A stretch of DNA of 36,963 nucleotides from Beijerinckiaceae bacterium (GCA_903970475.1 CAJCIQ010000098.1:1-36963); one strand, 5' to 3'; positions 16,226 through 24,303 are shown, counted from the stretch's first letter. Numbers and translations: made by a program. The notes: a model not told the origin generated them from the letters alone.

Positions 16226-16596
16226 TTGTTGGTTGGCTTCTGCCGCTTAATTTGTTGTAGAACCTTCTCCAGGTCTTCCACAGACATGTTTTTTTCCTTC
16301 ACAAAAAAGGAAACCATATTGGAAAACGAACCGTCAAAATAGCCCTTTACCAAGCTTTTTACGGAGCTCTTCGAATATTCTTCTTTAGTGATCAGTGGAT
16401 AATACTCGTGGTTTCTGCCTACCAGGTTGGCTCCAACAAAGCCTTTATCCTGGAGGATTTTAAGGATGGTGCCCACTGTATTCTGGTGGGACTTATTCTC
16501 CAGGGCGTCCAGTATATCCCGGGAAAAACCTTTTCCCAGGCTCCATAGGACCTGCATGATTTGTTCCTCTGCTTTGGTCAGTGTTTTGGGTGACAT
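16222..16596 (-). CDS. BlaI/MecI/CopY-family transcriptional repressor
   Basis: The 124-residue protein has the family winged-helix N terminus (LTKAEEQIMQVLWSLGKGFSRDILDAL, NTVGTILKILQDKGFVGANLVGRNHEYYPLIT) and a C-terminal dimerisation half (KSSVKSLVKGYFDGSFSNMVSFFV, MSVEDLEKVLQQIK). BlaI repressors bind operators as dimers and are inactivated by cleavage after the partner BlaR1 metallopeptidase is activated. Here the next gene is such a peptidase, overlapping by four bases, and a second one follows. No beta-lactamase or PBP2a gene is nearby, so the regulon is probably the operon itself. Two ACTA/TAGT-type palindromes in the upstream spacer are candidate operators. Confidence 0.93.
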   Translation of the reverse strand: MSPKTLTKAEEQIMQVLWSLGKGFSRDILDALENKSHQNTVGTILKILQDKGFVGANLVGRNHEYYPLITKEEYSKSSVKSLVKGYFDGSFSNMVSFFVKEKNMSVEDLEKVLQQIKRQKPTNK

Positions 16597-16611
16597 ATTA
16601 CTAAGGTATGA

Positions 16612-16655
16612 CTAAAAAATTAGGTGTGCAAGAATTCATAACTATTTTTTTAGTT
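16612..16655. promoter_or_regulatory. candidate BlaI-type operators in the divergent spacer
   Basis: Two short palindromes lie between the repressor gene and ftsE: CTAA-N4-TTAG (16612-16623) and AACTA-N6-TAGTT (16640-16655). Their centres are 30 bases apart, about three helical turns, so two dimers would bind the same DNA face. They differ from the classical TACA-N2-TGTA BlaI core, so assignment rests on position and symmetry only. Confidence 0.4.
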
Positions 16656-16686
16656 GTAATGATCATTTATTTTGCAGGATAGAAAC

Positions 16687-17376
16687 ATGCCCATGTCAGA
16701 AGTAATAGTATCCTTACAGAGCGCCAACATATATCAGGGGGAGAACCTGATCCTTCAGGATGTGAACCTTAATGTAAACAAAGGAGAGTTTGTATACCTG
16801 GTAGGTAAAACCGGTACTGGCAAGTCTTCCCTGCTCAAAACCCTGTATGGTGATCTGTTTCTCCGCCAGGGAGATGGCATGGTGGCCGGCTTTAACCTTA
16901 GGGATGTCAGTTGGAAAAAACTTCCTTTCCTTCGCCGGAACCTGGGGGTTGTATTCCAGGACTTTCAACTGCTGACGGACCGCACGGTGCACGAAAACCT
17001 CAAATTCGTACTCAGGGCTACGGGTTGGAAGGACCAGCAACTCATGAATGAAAAGATTGAGGACGTATTGGATAAAGTGGGTTTGCGCTCCAAAGGCTTT
17101 AAGATGCCCTTTGAAATGAGTGGGGGAGAGCAACAGCGGGTGGACATCGCCCGTGCCCTACTGAACTCTCCGAAGCTGATCCTGGCAGATGAACCTACCG
17201 GTAACCTGGATCCGGAGACCTCCGATGAAATCATGCAACTCCTGTTCTATATTGCCAGGGACTACGGCACGGCCGTCATCATGGCTACCCATGATTACCG
17301 GGTGATCCAGAAATTTCCGGCCCGAACCCTCAAAACTGAGCGGGGAAAGGTGCTGGACAATGCCAGCGTCATCTAA
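16687..17376 (+). CDS. ftsE: FtsE-like cell-division ABC ATPase
   Basis: The 229-residue ATPase has Walker [11 protein letters not shown]-loop VVFQDFQLL, signature MSGGEQQR and Walker [15 protein letters not shown]. The block [29 protein letters not shown] and [23 protein letters not shown] fit FtsE of Bacteroidota. With FtsX it controls peptidoglycan hydrolases at the division site. ATG 16687 was chosen because AGG at 16676-16678 is eight bases upstream; ATG 16693 (MSEVIVSLQ) is also possible. No ftsX is adjacent, which is usual in this phylum. The gene is divergent from the BlaI operon, so operators in the spacer could affect both. Its stop overlaps the stop of the convergent glycosyltransferase. 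Confidence 0.88.
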   Translation: MPMSEVIVSLQSANIYQGENLILQDVNLNVNKGEFVYLVGKTGTGKSSLLKTLYGDLFLRQGDGMVAGFNLRDVSWKKLPFLRRNLGVVFQDFQLLTDRTVHENLKFVLRATGWKDQQLMNEKIEDVLDKVGLRSKGFKMPFEMSGGEQQRVDIARALLNSPKLILADEPTGNLDPETSDEIMQLLFYIARDYGTAVIMATHDYRVIQKFPARTLKTERGKVLDNASVI

Positions 17377-18551
17377 AGCATGTCCACCAATGTCCTGGCA
17401 TTGGTATGATTGTTATAACCGGCCTCCAATATTTGTTTTCTCTTCTGGCTATCCAGTTGGGTGAAGGGTACTTCGCTGAGGTAGTCTATTTGACGTATGA
17501 AGTCGGTTGGGCTGTTGGCAGCATGACAGGTAGACTCCAGGCCGGTATCTTTTATTAAGGGTTCGTAGGCGATAACGTGTTTGCCCTTCCTTAAGGCGTG
17601 TATCAGCTTTATTTTAATTCCTGAAGGGTTGAAAGAATGGATCAGGTGGATATAGGCGTCTTCAATGAGTGCTTCCATCCTTTCGGCTGATGGGTTGGAT
17701 TCCAAATGAATGCTGTTGACTTCTTCAAGCCATTGCTGTAAGGCCTTACTGGGGTTTCTGCCTGCTACCACCCAATCAAGGTTTGTTTGTCCCTTTCCCT
17801 TTATTTCGGTCACTAGCCACCGTAAGGCTTGTTCGTTGTCTTTTATGGACAGGTCTCCATGGTAAAGGATATAATCTCCCCGTCCAATTTTGCCGCCCTC
17901 ACCAGCATCATTGCCTCTTTCATGAGTGAAGGGGGCAAGATAGGTCGTTTGTGCACCTTTGTTCCTGAAGTAAGCCGCGTCTGCCTCGGTAATGGATAGC
18001 AACGGTATGCCACTGGTTGCCACCTTGGTTTCCCAACCTTGCAATAAATGGCTTTCCATCCGGTAGTATACCTTTTGCATCAAAGCGGAGGCTCCCTGAG
18101 CCATACGCGCATAGTAATCGGCTTCAATATTGTGGGTACGGATAAAGACCTTCCTATGGGGCCAACGAGGAACTAATACCGCGGCATTAGGATTTTTAAA
18201 CAGGTGGTAAGCGCAATGTATGCCTTCTGCCAGTATTGGATAATTGTCCTCCGAAAGGATTTGAAGTAAGGATTGATCCCTTCTGGAATGGACGATATAG
18301 GGAATCCTGCCGGACAAACCCCTTAGTCCGGTTTTGCGTAGATAATACCGGACTGAGGCGCAGTATTTTTCTAATTCCAGGGCTGGGGGCCGGTTGTAAG
18401 AAAAGCAATGCAAGTGCACTTGAACGCCTTGGGCGTGCAAAGCCTTGATCTTTTCAAATACATCAATGGCTCCCCCATAGTCTGCGGGGTAGGGAATGTT
18501 GAAGGCAATGATATGCAGAAAGGCGCTCACCGGTTTAAATGTACGAGGCAT
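17373..18551 (-). CDS. GT4-like glycosyltransferase
   Basis: The 392-residue protein begins with a Rossmann segment (FLHIIAFNIPYPADYGGAIDVFEKIKALHAQGV), the donor/acceptor start of many GT-B enzymes, followed by VFIRTHNIEADYYARMA and, in the C-terminal domain, DYILYHGDLSIKDNEQALRWL, LDWVVAGRNPS, and HSFNPSGIKIKLIHALRKGKHVIAYEPL, which resembles the nucleotide-sugar-binding E-x7-E region but with Asn/Ser in place of the first Glu. It probably adds a sugar to a cell-surface glycan at the inner membrane. Sugar and acceptor cannot be told. It is divergent from the glycerate kinase gene with a 16-base spacer and ends in a 4-base stop overlap with ftsE. Confidence 0.82.
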   Translation of the reverse strand: MPRTFKPVSAFLHIIAFNIPYPADYGGAIDVFEKIKALHAQGVQVHLHCFSYNRPPALELEKYCASVRYYLRKTGLRGLSGRIPYIVHSRRDQSLLQILSEDNYPILAEGIHCAYHLFKNPNAAVLVPRWPHRKVFIRTHNIEADYYARMAQGASALMQKVYYRMESHLLQGWETKVATSGIPLLSITEADAAYFRNKGAQTTYLAPFTHERGNDAGEGGKIGRGDYILYHGDLSIKDNEQALRWLVTEIKGKGQTNLDWVVAGRNPSKALQQWLEEVNSIHLESNPSAERMEALIEDAYIHLIHSFNPSGIKIKLIHALRKGKHVIAYEPLIKDTGLESTCHAANSPTDFIRQIDYLSEVPFTQLDSQKRKQILEAGYNNHTNARTLVDML

Positions 18552-18567
18552 TACCGAAATTTACACC

Positions 18568-19854
18568 ATGCACGTACTGATTGCACCCAATGCGTTTAAG
18601 CACAGTTTGGGCGCCCGGCAGGCTGCTGAGGCGATCGGACAGGGATTGAAGCTGAGTAGAGTAGATGCTACCTGGGAGCTGTTTCCGGTGGGAGACGGAG
18701 GAGATGGAACCGGAGAGCTGCTGGCCGAAAACGATGGAGGGACCAGGGTGAGAGCCCTGGTTCAGAATCCCATTGGATTTCAGGTAGAGGCTTCCTGGTG
18801 GCTGATTGAGGAGGGCCGTACGGCGCTGATCGAAATGGCTTTTGCTTCTGGTTTGAGGCTATTGGGACCAGGACAATCCAATCCCCTTGTGGCCACTTCT
18901 TATGGTACGGGTGAGCTCATGCTGAGGGCCCTGGATCAGGGTGTAGCAAAGATTATCCTAACCCTGGGTGGATCTGCGACGGTAGATGGAGGAACGGGCA
19001 TACTCAGAGCCTTAGGACTGAAGTTGTATGACAAGGCCGGGAATTTAATTGTAGAGCCGGGTAAACTGCATAAGCTTTGGCGCATTGATGCTTCGGGCTT
19101 GGATCCCCGCTTTCAGAAGGTGCAAATCGATATCCTTTGCGACGTCGATTATCCCTTGTTGGGACCTCAGGGCGGCATACAATTATTTGGCCCTCAGAAA
19201 GGAGCGAAACCTGTAGATATTCCCCTGTTGGAAAAGGGGCTGTCCGTTTGGGCGAAAATGAGTGAATCGGCGGCCCAGGTGCGTTCAGCCGCCGCCGTTA
19301 CGGGTGGGCCAGGTGTGTTTGGTGGTGGACCAGTTGGGCCCGTTGCTGGTGGTCCCGATGTCGCTGTGGGTGATGGATCAGGTCTATCCCTTTCTGATGG
19401 TTCCGATGCCGCTCCGCCTGTTCATCCCGAGCTGGGGCATATGCCCTTTGGGGGAGCGGCTGGAGGCGTATCCCTGGGCTTGTTTGCCTGGTTGGGCGCC
19501 CGATTATTGCCAGGTGCGGAAGATTTTTTAGAAAAAACAGGGTTCGACCAACGCCTGCGCAAGACACACCTGGTCATCACAGGAGAAGGTACCCTGGACA
19601 AGCAAACCCTGGGTGGAAAAGCACCCTTTGCCGTAGCCCAGCATGCCAGGAGATGGGGTATACCCGTTGTCGTTATGGCTGGTAAGATTCCATTGGAGGA
19701 TGTAGCATTACTCAAAAAGCATTTTGACATATTGTTACCCCTGGCTAATCAGCCTCAGTCCCTGGAAGAAGCCTTGAGCAGCACCGAAGAAAACCTCAGA
19801 CGGGCAGCCCGAGAGTTGGGGGATATGCTGGCCTTGGGCCATGCCGTGAGCTAG
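18568..19854 (+). CDS. glycerate kinase (GlxK/GarK family) with a low-complexity insertion
   Basis: The enzyme phosphorylates D-glycerate with ATP. Family blocks are MHVLIAPNAFKHSLGARQAAEAI at the start, PVGDGGDGTGELL, the IILTLGGSATVDGGTGILRALG segment (about residues 129-150) and VITGEGTLDKQTLGGKAPFAVA near residue 335. ATG 18568 was chosen because it begins this conserved N terminus; the frame is open upstream. At about residues 233-288 (nt 19264-19431) there is a Gly/Ala/Pro/Asp-rich stretch (for example GGPGVFGGGPVGPVAGG) of some 50 residues just before the conserved GGAAGGVSLG motif, where ordinary family members have only a short connection. The total length of 428 residues is long for the family (about 380). 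Confidence 0.92.
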   Translation: MHVLIAPNAFKHSLGARQAAEAIGQGLKLSRVDATWELFPVGDGGDGTGELLAENDGGTRVRALVQNPIGFQVEASWWLIEEGRTALIEMAFASGLRLLGPGQSNPLVATSYGTGELMLRALDQGVAKIILTLGGSATVDGGTGILRALGLKLYDKAGNLIVEPGKLHKLWRIDASGLDPRFQKVQIDILCDVDYPLLGPQGGIQLFGPQKGAKPVDIPLLEKGLSVWAKMSESAAQVRSAAAVTGGPGVFGGGPVGPVAGGPDVAVGDGSGLSLSDGSDAAPPVHPELGHMPFGGAAGGVSLGLFAWLGARLLPGAEDFLEKTGFDQRLRKTHLVITGEGTLDKQTLGGKAPFAVAQHARRWGIPVVVMAGKIPLEDVALLKKHFDILLPLANQPQSLEEALSSTEENLRRAARELGDMLALGHAVS

Positions 19855-19930
19855 GGGCCTGGCTCGCCGTGGACTATGCGGTGAGCGGGGTCCCAGGCTC
19901 GCCGTGGGCTATGCCGGGAGTTGGGGCGGC
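19826..19930 (+). repeat. three imperfect 35-bp tandem repeats spanning the glycerate-kinase stop codon
   Basis: Copies at 19826-19860, 19861-19895 and 19896-19930 share GGCTCGCCGTGG, CTATGC and GAG-GGGG blocks. Copies 2 and 3 match at 26 of 35 bases, copies 1 and 2 at 24 of 35. The first copy contains the last codons and TAG stop of the kinase gene; the other two fill most of the 78-base gap to the next gene. No T tract is present. Confidence 0.65.
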
Positions 19931-19932
19931 TG

Positions 19933-21189
19933 CTACCGGAGATTTGCGAAGCGCATGGTTAAGTCGTAGCGTTGTTCTACAACCATAGAACCGAAGGAAG
20001 AATTGAGTTTGGTTTCGGTTAGGTAAAAACCGTTTTTCCTATAGAGGGCGGAGGCCCTGGATAAGTCTTCGGTGGTCCATAGGTAGGCCTTCGCATATCC
20101 AGCTTTTTTGAGGTGATCCATGAACAGGAGCATGAGTCGTTTTCCTAATCCGAGTTTCCTGTATCCGGGTTCCACAATGAAGTACCGGAGCTGGGCCGTA
20201 TCCGCTTTGCGGTGCATGAGTACCAAACTACCCACAATTCTTCCCCTGTGCTCACAGATCCATACCCTGTCTTTGACTGGGTCATATTGCTGGTAAAATT
20301 CGTGTATCCCCTGTGCAACGTAAGATTCAAATCCGATTCCATATTGGTACTCAATACCGTATAGGTGTCCATGGAGATAAACCAAATAACCCAGGTCGCC
20401 TGACCTGAGTTCTGTGCGAATAGTGATATCCTCCATGTCCAATTTATTGGTTAATGCGAACCCGTCTTCGGTGGTAATGTTTCCTCCCAATAAGGGTACC
20501 GGGTCTTGATTGATTGGATTTTTTTTGCTGGGGCGGGAGACTTTGGCGGGAGCGCCTTGGCCTGGCCGGCTTGCGCCGTTGCCGCCTGCGTCTTGACCGT
20601 TTGCGCCCCTGTCACCTGCGTCTGCGCCGCCTGGACCGGACACCACGGCCCCGCGGTTATCTATAGCGGTGCTGCCCGCATTGTTTCCGGTCATCATCAG
20701 GCTGGCCCTAAAGGTTGGGGTGCCCATTTTCTTGGGTGGATTTGTCAGGACTTTGGCGGTAGAAAGGATAGCCTGCATCTTGGTCATGTGGGTGATGAGC
20801 TCTTTAATCTGTTCTTCACTGAGATCGGCAATCATGTCCTTGATTTGTTTATTGGCTGCCCAGTCTAATGTCTGAAAGACTTGTCGGCCTTTGGCCGTCA
20901 GGAACACGTGGGTTGCCCTTGCATCCAGGATAGATTTGGTTTTTTGAATGAGCCGTTCCCTTCTGAATCTATCCAGGATACGGCTAAGGTATCCTTTGTC
21001 CATACCCAATGTTTCTTGTATATCACCTATGAGCAACCCGTCTTGTTGGCTAATTTCGTACATCACCCTTGCTTCTCCGAGGTTGAAGGCGCTTTGCAAC
21101 AGATACCGATCTAAAAGACCTATGACCCTGGTATAGAAACGATTGTAATCCCGGAAAACGGAGATGGTTTGATGGGAAACTTCAGACAT
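19933..21189 (-). CDS. MarR-type regulator fused to a GNAT acetyltransferase
   Basis: Residues 1-145 form a MarR winged helix (FNLGEARVMYEISQQDGLLIGDIQETLGMDKGYLSRILDRFRRERLI, wing SILDARATHVFLTAKG). Residues 255-415 form a GNAT acetyltransferase with the acetyl-CoA loop RKLGLGKRL (344-352) and the LWTTEDLSRASALYRKNGFYL segment. Such fusions are known in bacteria as bifunctional HTH/GNAT proteins; the acetylated target is unknown. The two domains are joined by a Gly/Ala/Asp/Arg-rich linker (about 147-250; SGPGGADAGDRGANGQDAGG), far longer than in the usual fusion, where the parts nearly abut (typical total about 310 residues). A perfect 9-bp palindrome 34 bases upstream is a probable autoregulatory operator. 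Confidence 0.92.
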   Translation of the reverse strand: MSEVSHQTISVFRDYNRFYTRVIGLLDRYLLQSAFNLGEARVMYEISQQDGLLIGDIQETLGMDKGYLSRILDRFRRERLIQKTKSILDARATHVFLTAKGRQVFQTLDWAANKQIKDMIADLSEEQIKELITHMTKMQAILSTAKVLTNPPKKMGTPTFRASLMMTGNNAGSTAIDNRGAVVSGPGGADAGDRGANGQDAGGNGASRPGQGAPAKVSRPSKKNPINQDPVPLLGGNITTEDGFALTNKLDMEDITIRTELRSGDLGYLVYLHGHLYGIEYQYGIGFESYVAQGIHEFYQQYDPVKDRVWICEHRGRIVGSLVLMHRKADTAQLRYFIVEPGYRKLGLGKRLMLLFMDHLKKAGYAKAYLWTTEDLSRASALYRKNGFYLTETKLNSSFGSMVVEQRYDLTMRFANLR

Positions 21190-21222
21190 AGAATAGCGAT
21201 TTGGATAGGTAAGGTAATCGAC

Positions 21223-21243
21223 TTAGTTGACAAAGTCAACTAA
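21223..21243. promoter_or_regulatory. probable MarR operator (perfect palindrome)
   Basis: The arms TTAGTTGAC (21223-21231) and GTCAACTAA (21235-21243) are perfect inverted repeats around AAA. On the minus strand the centre reads TGACTTTG, one mismatch from the -7 consensus, so binding would cover the promoter of the MarR-GNAT gene, whose ATG lies 34 bases away. Confidence 0.75.
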
Positions 21244-21280
21244 TGGAAAGTCGCTGAAAAACGACAGCCTATCGGCGTCC

Positions 21281-22567
21281 TTAGGGGTGCAAGGCTTTCC
21301 GGAAGACTTCCAGAAGAACAGGCTCTTCCTGTTGCCAGTTAAAGACCTTTTTGGCTTTCAGGCAATTGGCTTTCAGATTGGCGTACAGTTCAGGATCGGT
21401 ATGGAGCTGATCAACGGCGGAAACAATAAGATCGGGGTTTACCGTCGGAATCAGCACCCCTATGGAATATTGGGCTTGTACCCTTTGGTATTCTGGATAG
21501 TCCATGGTCACTTGAGGTAGGCCGGCATGAATATAATCAAACAATTTATTGGGGAGGGAGTAGTATTGATTGAAACCCTCAGCAGCTACCAGGTTAATGC
21601 CTATAAAAGCATGTTGGGTATACCGGCTCAATTCAGAGGGTTGGAGTTGGCCGGTAAAGTGGATGCGATCTACCAACCCTTTGGTCCTTACCAGTGCCTG
21701 GCATTGTTTCATGTAATTGCCGGTGCCACAGATCACCAGGGGCAAATCAATTCGGGTCATGGCTTCCACTAATTCATCCAGTCCTCTTCCATAGTTGACC
21801 GCTCCTTGATAGAGGAGGTACTTCCCAGGAAAGGGTGGGGTGGTCTCCACAAGCGGGAGAGCGGCTGCCGCCGAAGGTACAGGCTGTACGCCAGTAGTTG
21901 GGGGCTCCGCTGGGTGGGCAGGCTGTACGCCAGTAGGTGGATCCGGCTGTAGCACGGTCATATTGCGCACTACGGCATATTGCACCCCATAGCGCCGCTG
22001 TAATTCTGCGGCGATGCTGGCACATACGGCATAGCCCTGGGGAAAGCGGGGAACCAGGGTGCGTTCCACCCATAGCCATACTTTTTGAATCCGGGGCCGG
22101 GCGACGATCTCAGCCAATTCTGTAAATAATTCACGGGCGTCGTAGATACGGGGTATACCCTTAAGCCTTGAAATGATATATCCAGGTACGATGGTGTCTA
22201 AGTTGACAGAACAAACCAAGTCTGCTTTATGAAAAAGCAGATAAATGAAGATCCGTAGATTCATTTCGGCATAAAATAACTTCCCATTCTTAAAAACAGT
22301 TTTAAAGCGAACCCGATGGAATGCACCTGGCTGGTACTCGAACTGCTGTAAATTGTTTTGCAGACCACTGCGCTCGTCGCCGTCCTGCGCAGGTACTGAG
22401 GCTGGGGAGTCCCGAACCTGCGCTGGCGTTTCTGAAAGCTTCCGGCCGATAAGTGTCACCTTATACCCGGCCTTCCCCAAGGCGTTAGCCACCCTGATGC
22501 AGGACTGCTTATAAAGTGGGTCGTCCATTATGGTGATGCAGATATGGAAGGGGAGGGGAGCGCTCAT
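21281..22567 (-). CDS. GT4-like glycosyltransferase with two low-complexity insertions
   Basis: The 428-residue protein shows the GT-B layout: N-terminal IMDDPLYKQSCIRVANALGKAGYKVTLIGRK, then ADLVCSVNLDTIVPGYIISRLKGIPRIYDARELFTE, and a C-terminal donor-binding domain with KYLLYQGAVNYGRGLDELVEAM, LVICGTGNYM, IHFTGQLQPSELSRYT and GINLVAAEGFNQYYSLPNKLFDYIHAGLP, in which the E-x7-E region is recognisable. It probably transfers a sugar during surface-glycan synthesis. Insertions occur at about residues 44-76 (Ser/Pro/Asp-rich) and 206-245, the latter holding a 13-residue repeat beginning TGVQP. The start ATG overlaps the stop of the upstream deacetylase-like gene (ATGA), so the pair is translationally coupled. 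Confidence 0.85.
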   Translation of the reverse strand: MSAPLPFHICITIMDDPLYKQSCIRVANALGKAGYKVTLIGRKLSETPAQVRDSPASVPAQDGDERSGLQNNLQQFEYQPGAFHRVRFKTVFKNGKLFYAEMNLRIFIYLLFHKADLVCSVNLDTIVPGYIISRLKGIPRIYDARELFTELAEIVARPRIQKVWLWVERTLVPRFPQGYAVCASIAAELQRRYGVQYAVVRNMTVLQPDPPTGVQPAHPAEPPTTGVQPVPSAAAALPLVETTPPFPGKYLLYQGAVNYGRGLDELVEAMTRIDLPLVICGTGNYMKQCQALVRTKGLVDRIHFTGQLQPSELSRYTQHAFIGINLVAAEGFNQYYSLPNKLFDYIHAGLPQVTMDYPEYQRVQAQYSIGVLIPTVNPDLIVSAVDQLHTDPELYANLKANCLKAKKVFNWQQEEPVLLEVFRKALHP

Positions 22568-23943
22568 GAAATCAGGTCCGGGAAATTATGCGTCAAAAAA
22601 GCGCAATATAACTTTCTCCATCCTATCCATCTGGGATTTTCGCTAAGACTGCTGTTATGCCATATAGTGGTCATTCGCCCGCCTGTGAGGCGGATGATTT
22701 CGCTATATCTGTCCATTTCGGCCAGGGTCGTTTGAGCATCCTGTTCCTTTTGGTAGTAGCTGGTGGCTTCCATGAAGCAAAAGGGTACTACCCTCAGAGG
22801 CGTTTCTGTTTCTTTTTCCAGGTCGTACCAAAGAAAGGGTCTGGAGTAGGAGGCCCTGAATCCATTGTGCTCTCCATAACCCATGGAGTAATCTGTTCGG
22901 ATCCCGCCGGCGATCAGTTGACGGTACCCTTCGGGTAGGCGAAACCGGATATAGTGATACCGGCTGATGGTGATGGGTAGGTTGGTGATCCGGGAAAGGA
23001 GCCCAATTTCAGCTTCCAATAAACCAGGTTGTGTGCTGCTGTAAAAGGAAGGGTGTATACCGATCGGGTATTTGGCGGCGTGCCGTTGAATGAGTTCCTG
23101 GTAAGCGGCCAGGGATGGTTTTGGGTTTTGGTCGTAGCGGTTGTGCCGGGCAGCGACCGGGAAAAAATAGACAGGGGTTTCCCGGGAAGGGCTGCCCACA
23201 CTTTTTTCCAGGATTGCATGGACCTGGTCCAACCAGTAAAAGTTGTCGTAGGGATCGGGTATATGACCCATTTTTACTTTGTAGTGTTCCACCAACCTTT
23301 TCCATCGTCCTTGCAGAAAGTAGACGGCTGCATAGGCCAGGTGGACCCAAAGGGGTTTGTGCTGGTAGCACCAGGGTAAGTCAATGTCGTAGGTAGGGGC
23401 AAACCGAAGCCGTTCACCGTGTTCGTCTGAGGCGGGGCCACTAAAGGCTGAACTGGCTGTTTGAGCCGAGTATAAGGTAAGTACCGCTTCGAGCCTTTGC
23501 AGCCATTCATCTATAAGGGGCCTTTCCAGGAAACCTTTTTTATAAGCCCAGGATGAAGTAGGGTCATAGCGGCCTATGCGATCATATTTGGCATCCGGGA
23601 GGTATTCTTCGTAACGACTGAGTAGGTAAAAAACAGCTCCAAACAAGTCAAAGGGCCAGCTCGTATGGGCGAGGTCGGGGGCGTCAGGGGCGCCAACCCC
23701 GGCCATGGGATCGTTCGCGGGGGGCTTCCCGGGTTCGTAAGTTTCTGATAGAAAACCACTTGGGGGAATTCTGAAGCTTCCGGGCAGCATTTCGTTGGAG
23801 TAGTGTATCCTTATGCCCGGTGTTGCCAGCCAAAGGGTACGATCGGCGGTTAGCCGATACGGAACCCGGAGGTGGTCTCTGAAAATAAGGCCCAATACGT
23901 ATTGAAGACGAGGGGTTATGACGGGGGAAAAGATATTTACCAT
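22564..23943 (-). CDS. polysaccharide-deacetylase-like protein (DUF7033 type)
   Basis: I chose ATG 23943 (MVNIFSPVITPRLQYVLGLIF), with AAGG four bases upstream, over the TTG four codons earlier; the product has 459 residues. The N-terminal region (LQYVLGLIFRDHLRVPYRLT, IHYSNEMLPGSFRIPPSGFLSE, WPFDLFGAVFYLLSRYEEYL) is the DUF7033-like part found with polysaccharide deacetylases of Bacteroidota. The catalytic half keeps motifs resembling a deacetylase: RFAPTYDIDLPW, YPIGIHPSFYSS and RMTTIWHNSSLSE. Whether it is active is not certain. Short polar low-complexity stretches occur near residues 76-98 and 165-185. It overlaps the downstream glycosyltransferase by four bases, which suggests a surface-polysaccharide role. 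It is divergent from rpsO. Confidence 0.75.
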   Translation of the reverse strand: MVNIFSPVITPRLQYVLGLIFRDHLRVPYRLTADRTLWLATPGIRIHYSNEMLPGSFRIPPSGFLSETYEPGKPPANDPMAGVGAPDAPDLAHTSWPFDLFGAVFYLLSRYEEYLPDAKYDRIGRYDPTSSWAYKKGFLERPLIDEWLQRLEAVLTLYSAQTASSAFSGPASDEHGERLRFAPTYDIDLPWCYQHKPLWVHLAYAAVYFLQGRWKRLVEHYKVKMGHIPDPYDNFYWLDQVHAILEKSVGSPSRETPVYFFPVAARHNRYDQNPKPSLAAYQELIQRHAAKYPIGIHPSFYSSTQPGLLEAEIGLLSRITNLPITISRYHYIRFRLPEGYRQLIAGGIRTDYSMGYGEHNGFRASYSRPFLWYDLEKETETPLRVVPFCFMEATSYYQKEQDAQTTLAEMDRYSEIIRLTGGRMTTIWHNSSLSENPRWIGWRKLYCAFLTHNFPDLIS

Positions 23944-23960
23944 ACCTTGGACCAAGATAA

Positions 23961-23992
23961 TTGTTTTTTTATTAATCTTTTTCTTACCTTTG
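23961..23992 (+). promoter_or_regulatory. Bacteroidota promoter of rpsO
   Basis: TTG at 23961-23963 and TACCTTTG at 23985-23992 are separated by 21 bases; the ATG follows 23 bases after the -7 box. Confidence 0.65.
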
Positions 23993-24015
23993 CAGCCGCA
24001 ATATTTATATCAAAG

Positions 24016-24285
24016 ATGTCGATTACAAAAGAAAAGAAGGCCAGCATTTTTGCTGAATTTGGAGGCCAATCCGCCAATACGGGTTCGATCGAAGGTCAGA
24101 TTGCTTTACTGACGGAAAGGATCAATGATATCTCATCTCACCTTTCTACGAATAAGAAGGACTTTTCCAGCCAAAAAGGATTGATGCACATGGTCGGCCA
24201 GCGTAAGCGTTTATTGACCTACCTGAGCAAGCACAATCTGACGGGTTACCGCCAGCTTATTGAAAAATTAGGTCTCAGGAAATAA
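24016..24285 (+). CDS. rpsO: 30S ribosomal protein S15
   Basis: The 89-residue product matches S15 in length and motifs: GGQSANTGSIEGQIALLTERINDISSHLSTNKKDFSSQKGL and QRKRLLTYLSKHNLTGYRQLIEKLGLRK. S15 binds 16S rRNA helices early in assembly of the small subunit. ATG 24016 is the natural family start (MSITKEKKASIFAEFG); the frame is open upstream but that part overlaps the promoter. The order rpsO-pnp is the same as in E. coli and many bacteria, with a terminator between the two genes that probably limits read-through. Confidence 0.97.
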   Translation: MSITKEKKASIFAEFGGQSANTGSIEGQIALLTERINDISSHLSTNKKDFSSQKGLMHMVGQRKRLLTYLSKHNLTGYRQLIEKLGLRK

Positions 24286-24303
24286 AGTCATGATGACTAA
24301 AGG

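Noticed and set aside
10480..16596. Beta-lactam resistance locus because of BlaI and two BlaR1-like proteins
   Set aside because: No beta-lactamase or PBP gene and no penicillin-sensor domain; the C-terminal parts are TonB and amidase domains.
19264..20697. Low-complexity GC-rich stretches as remnants of a mobile element
   Set aside because: They keep the host reading frame, have no terminal repeats and encode no transposase fragment.
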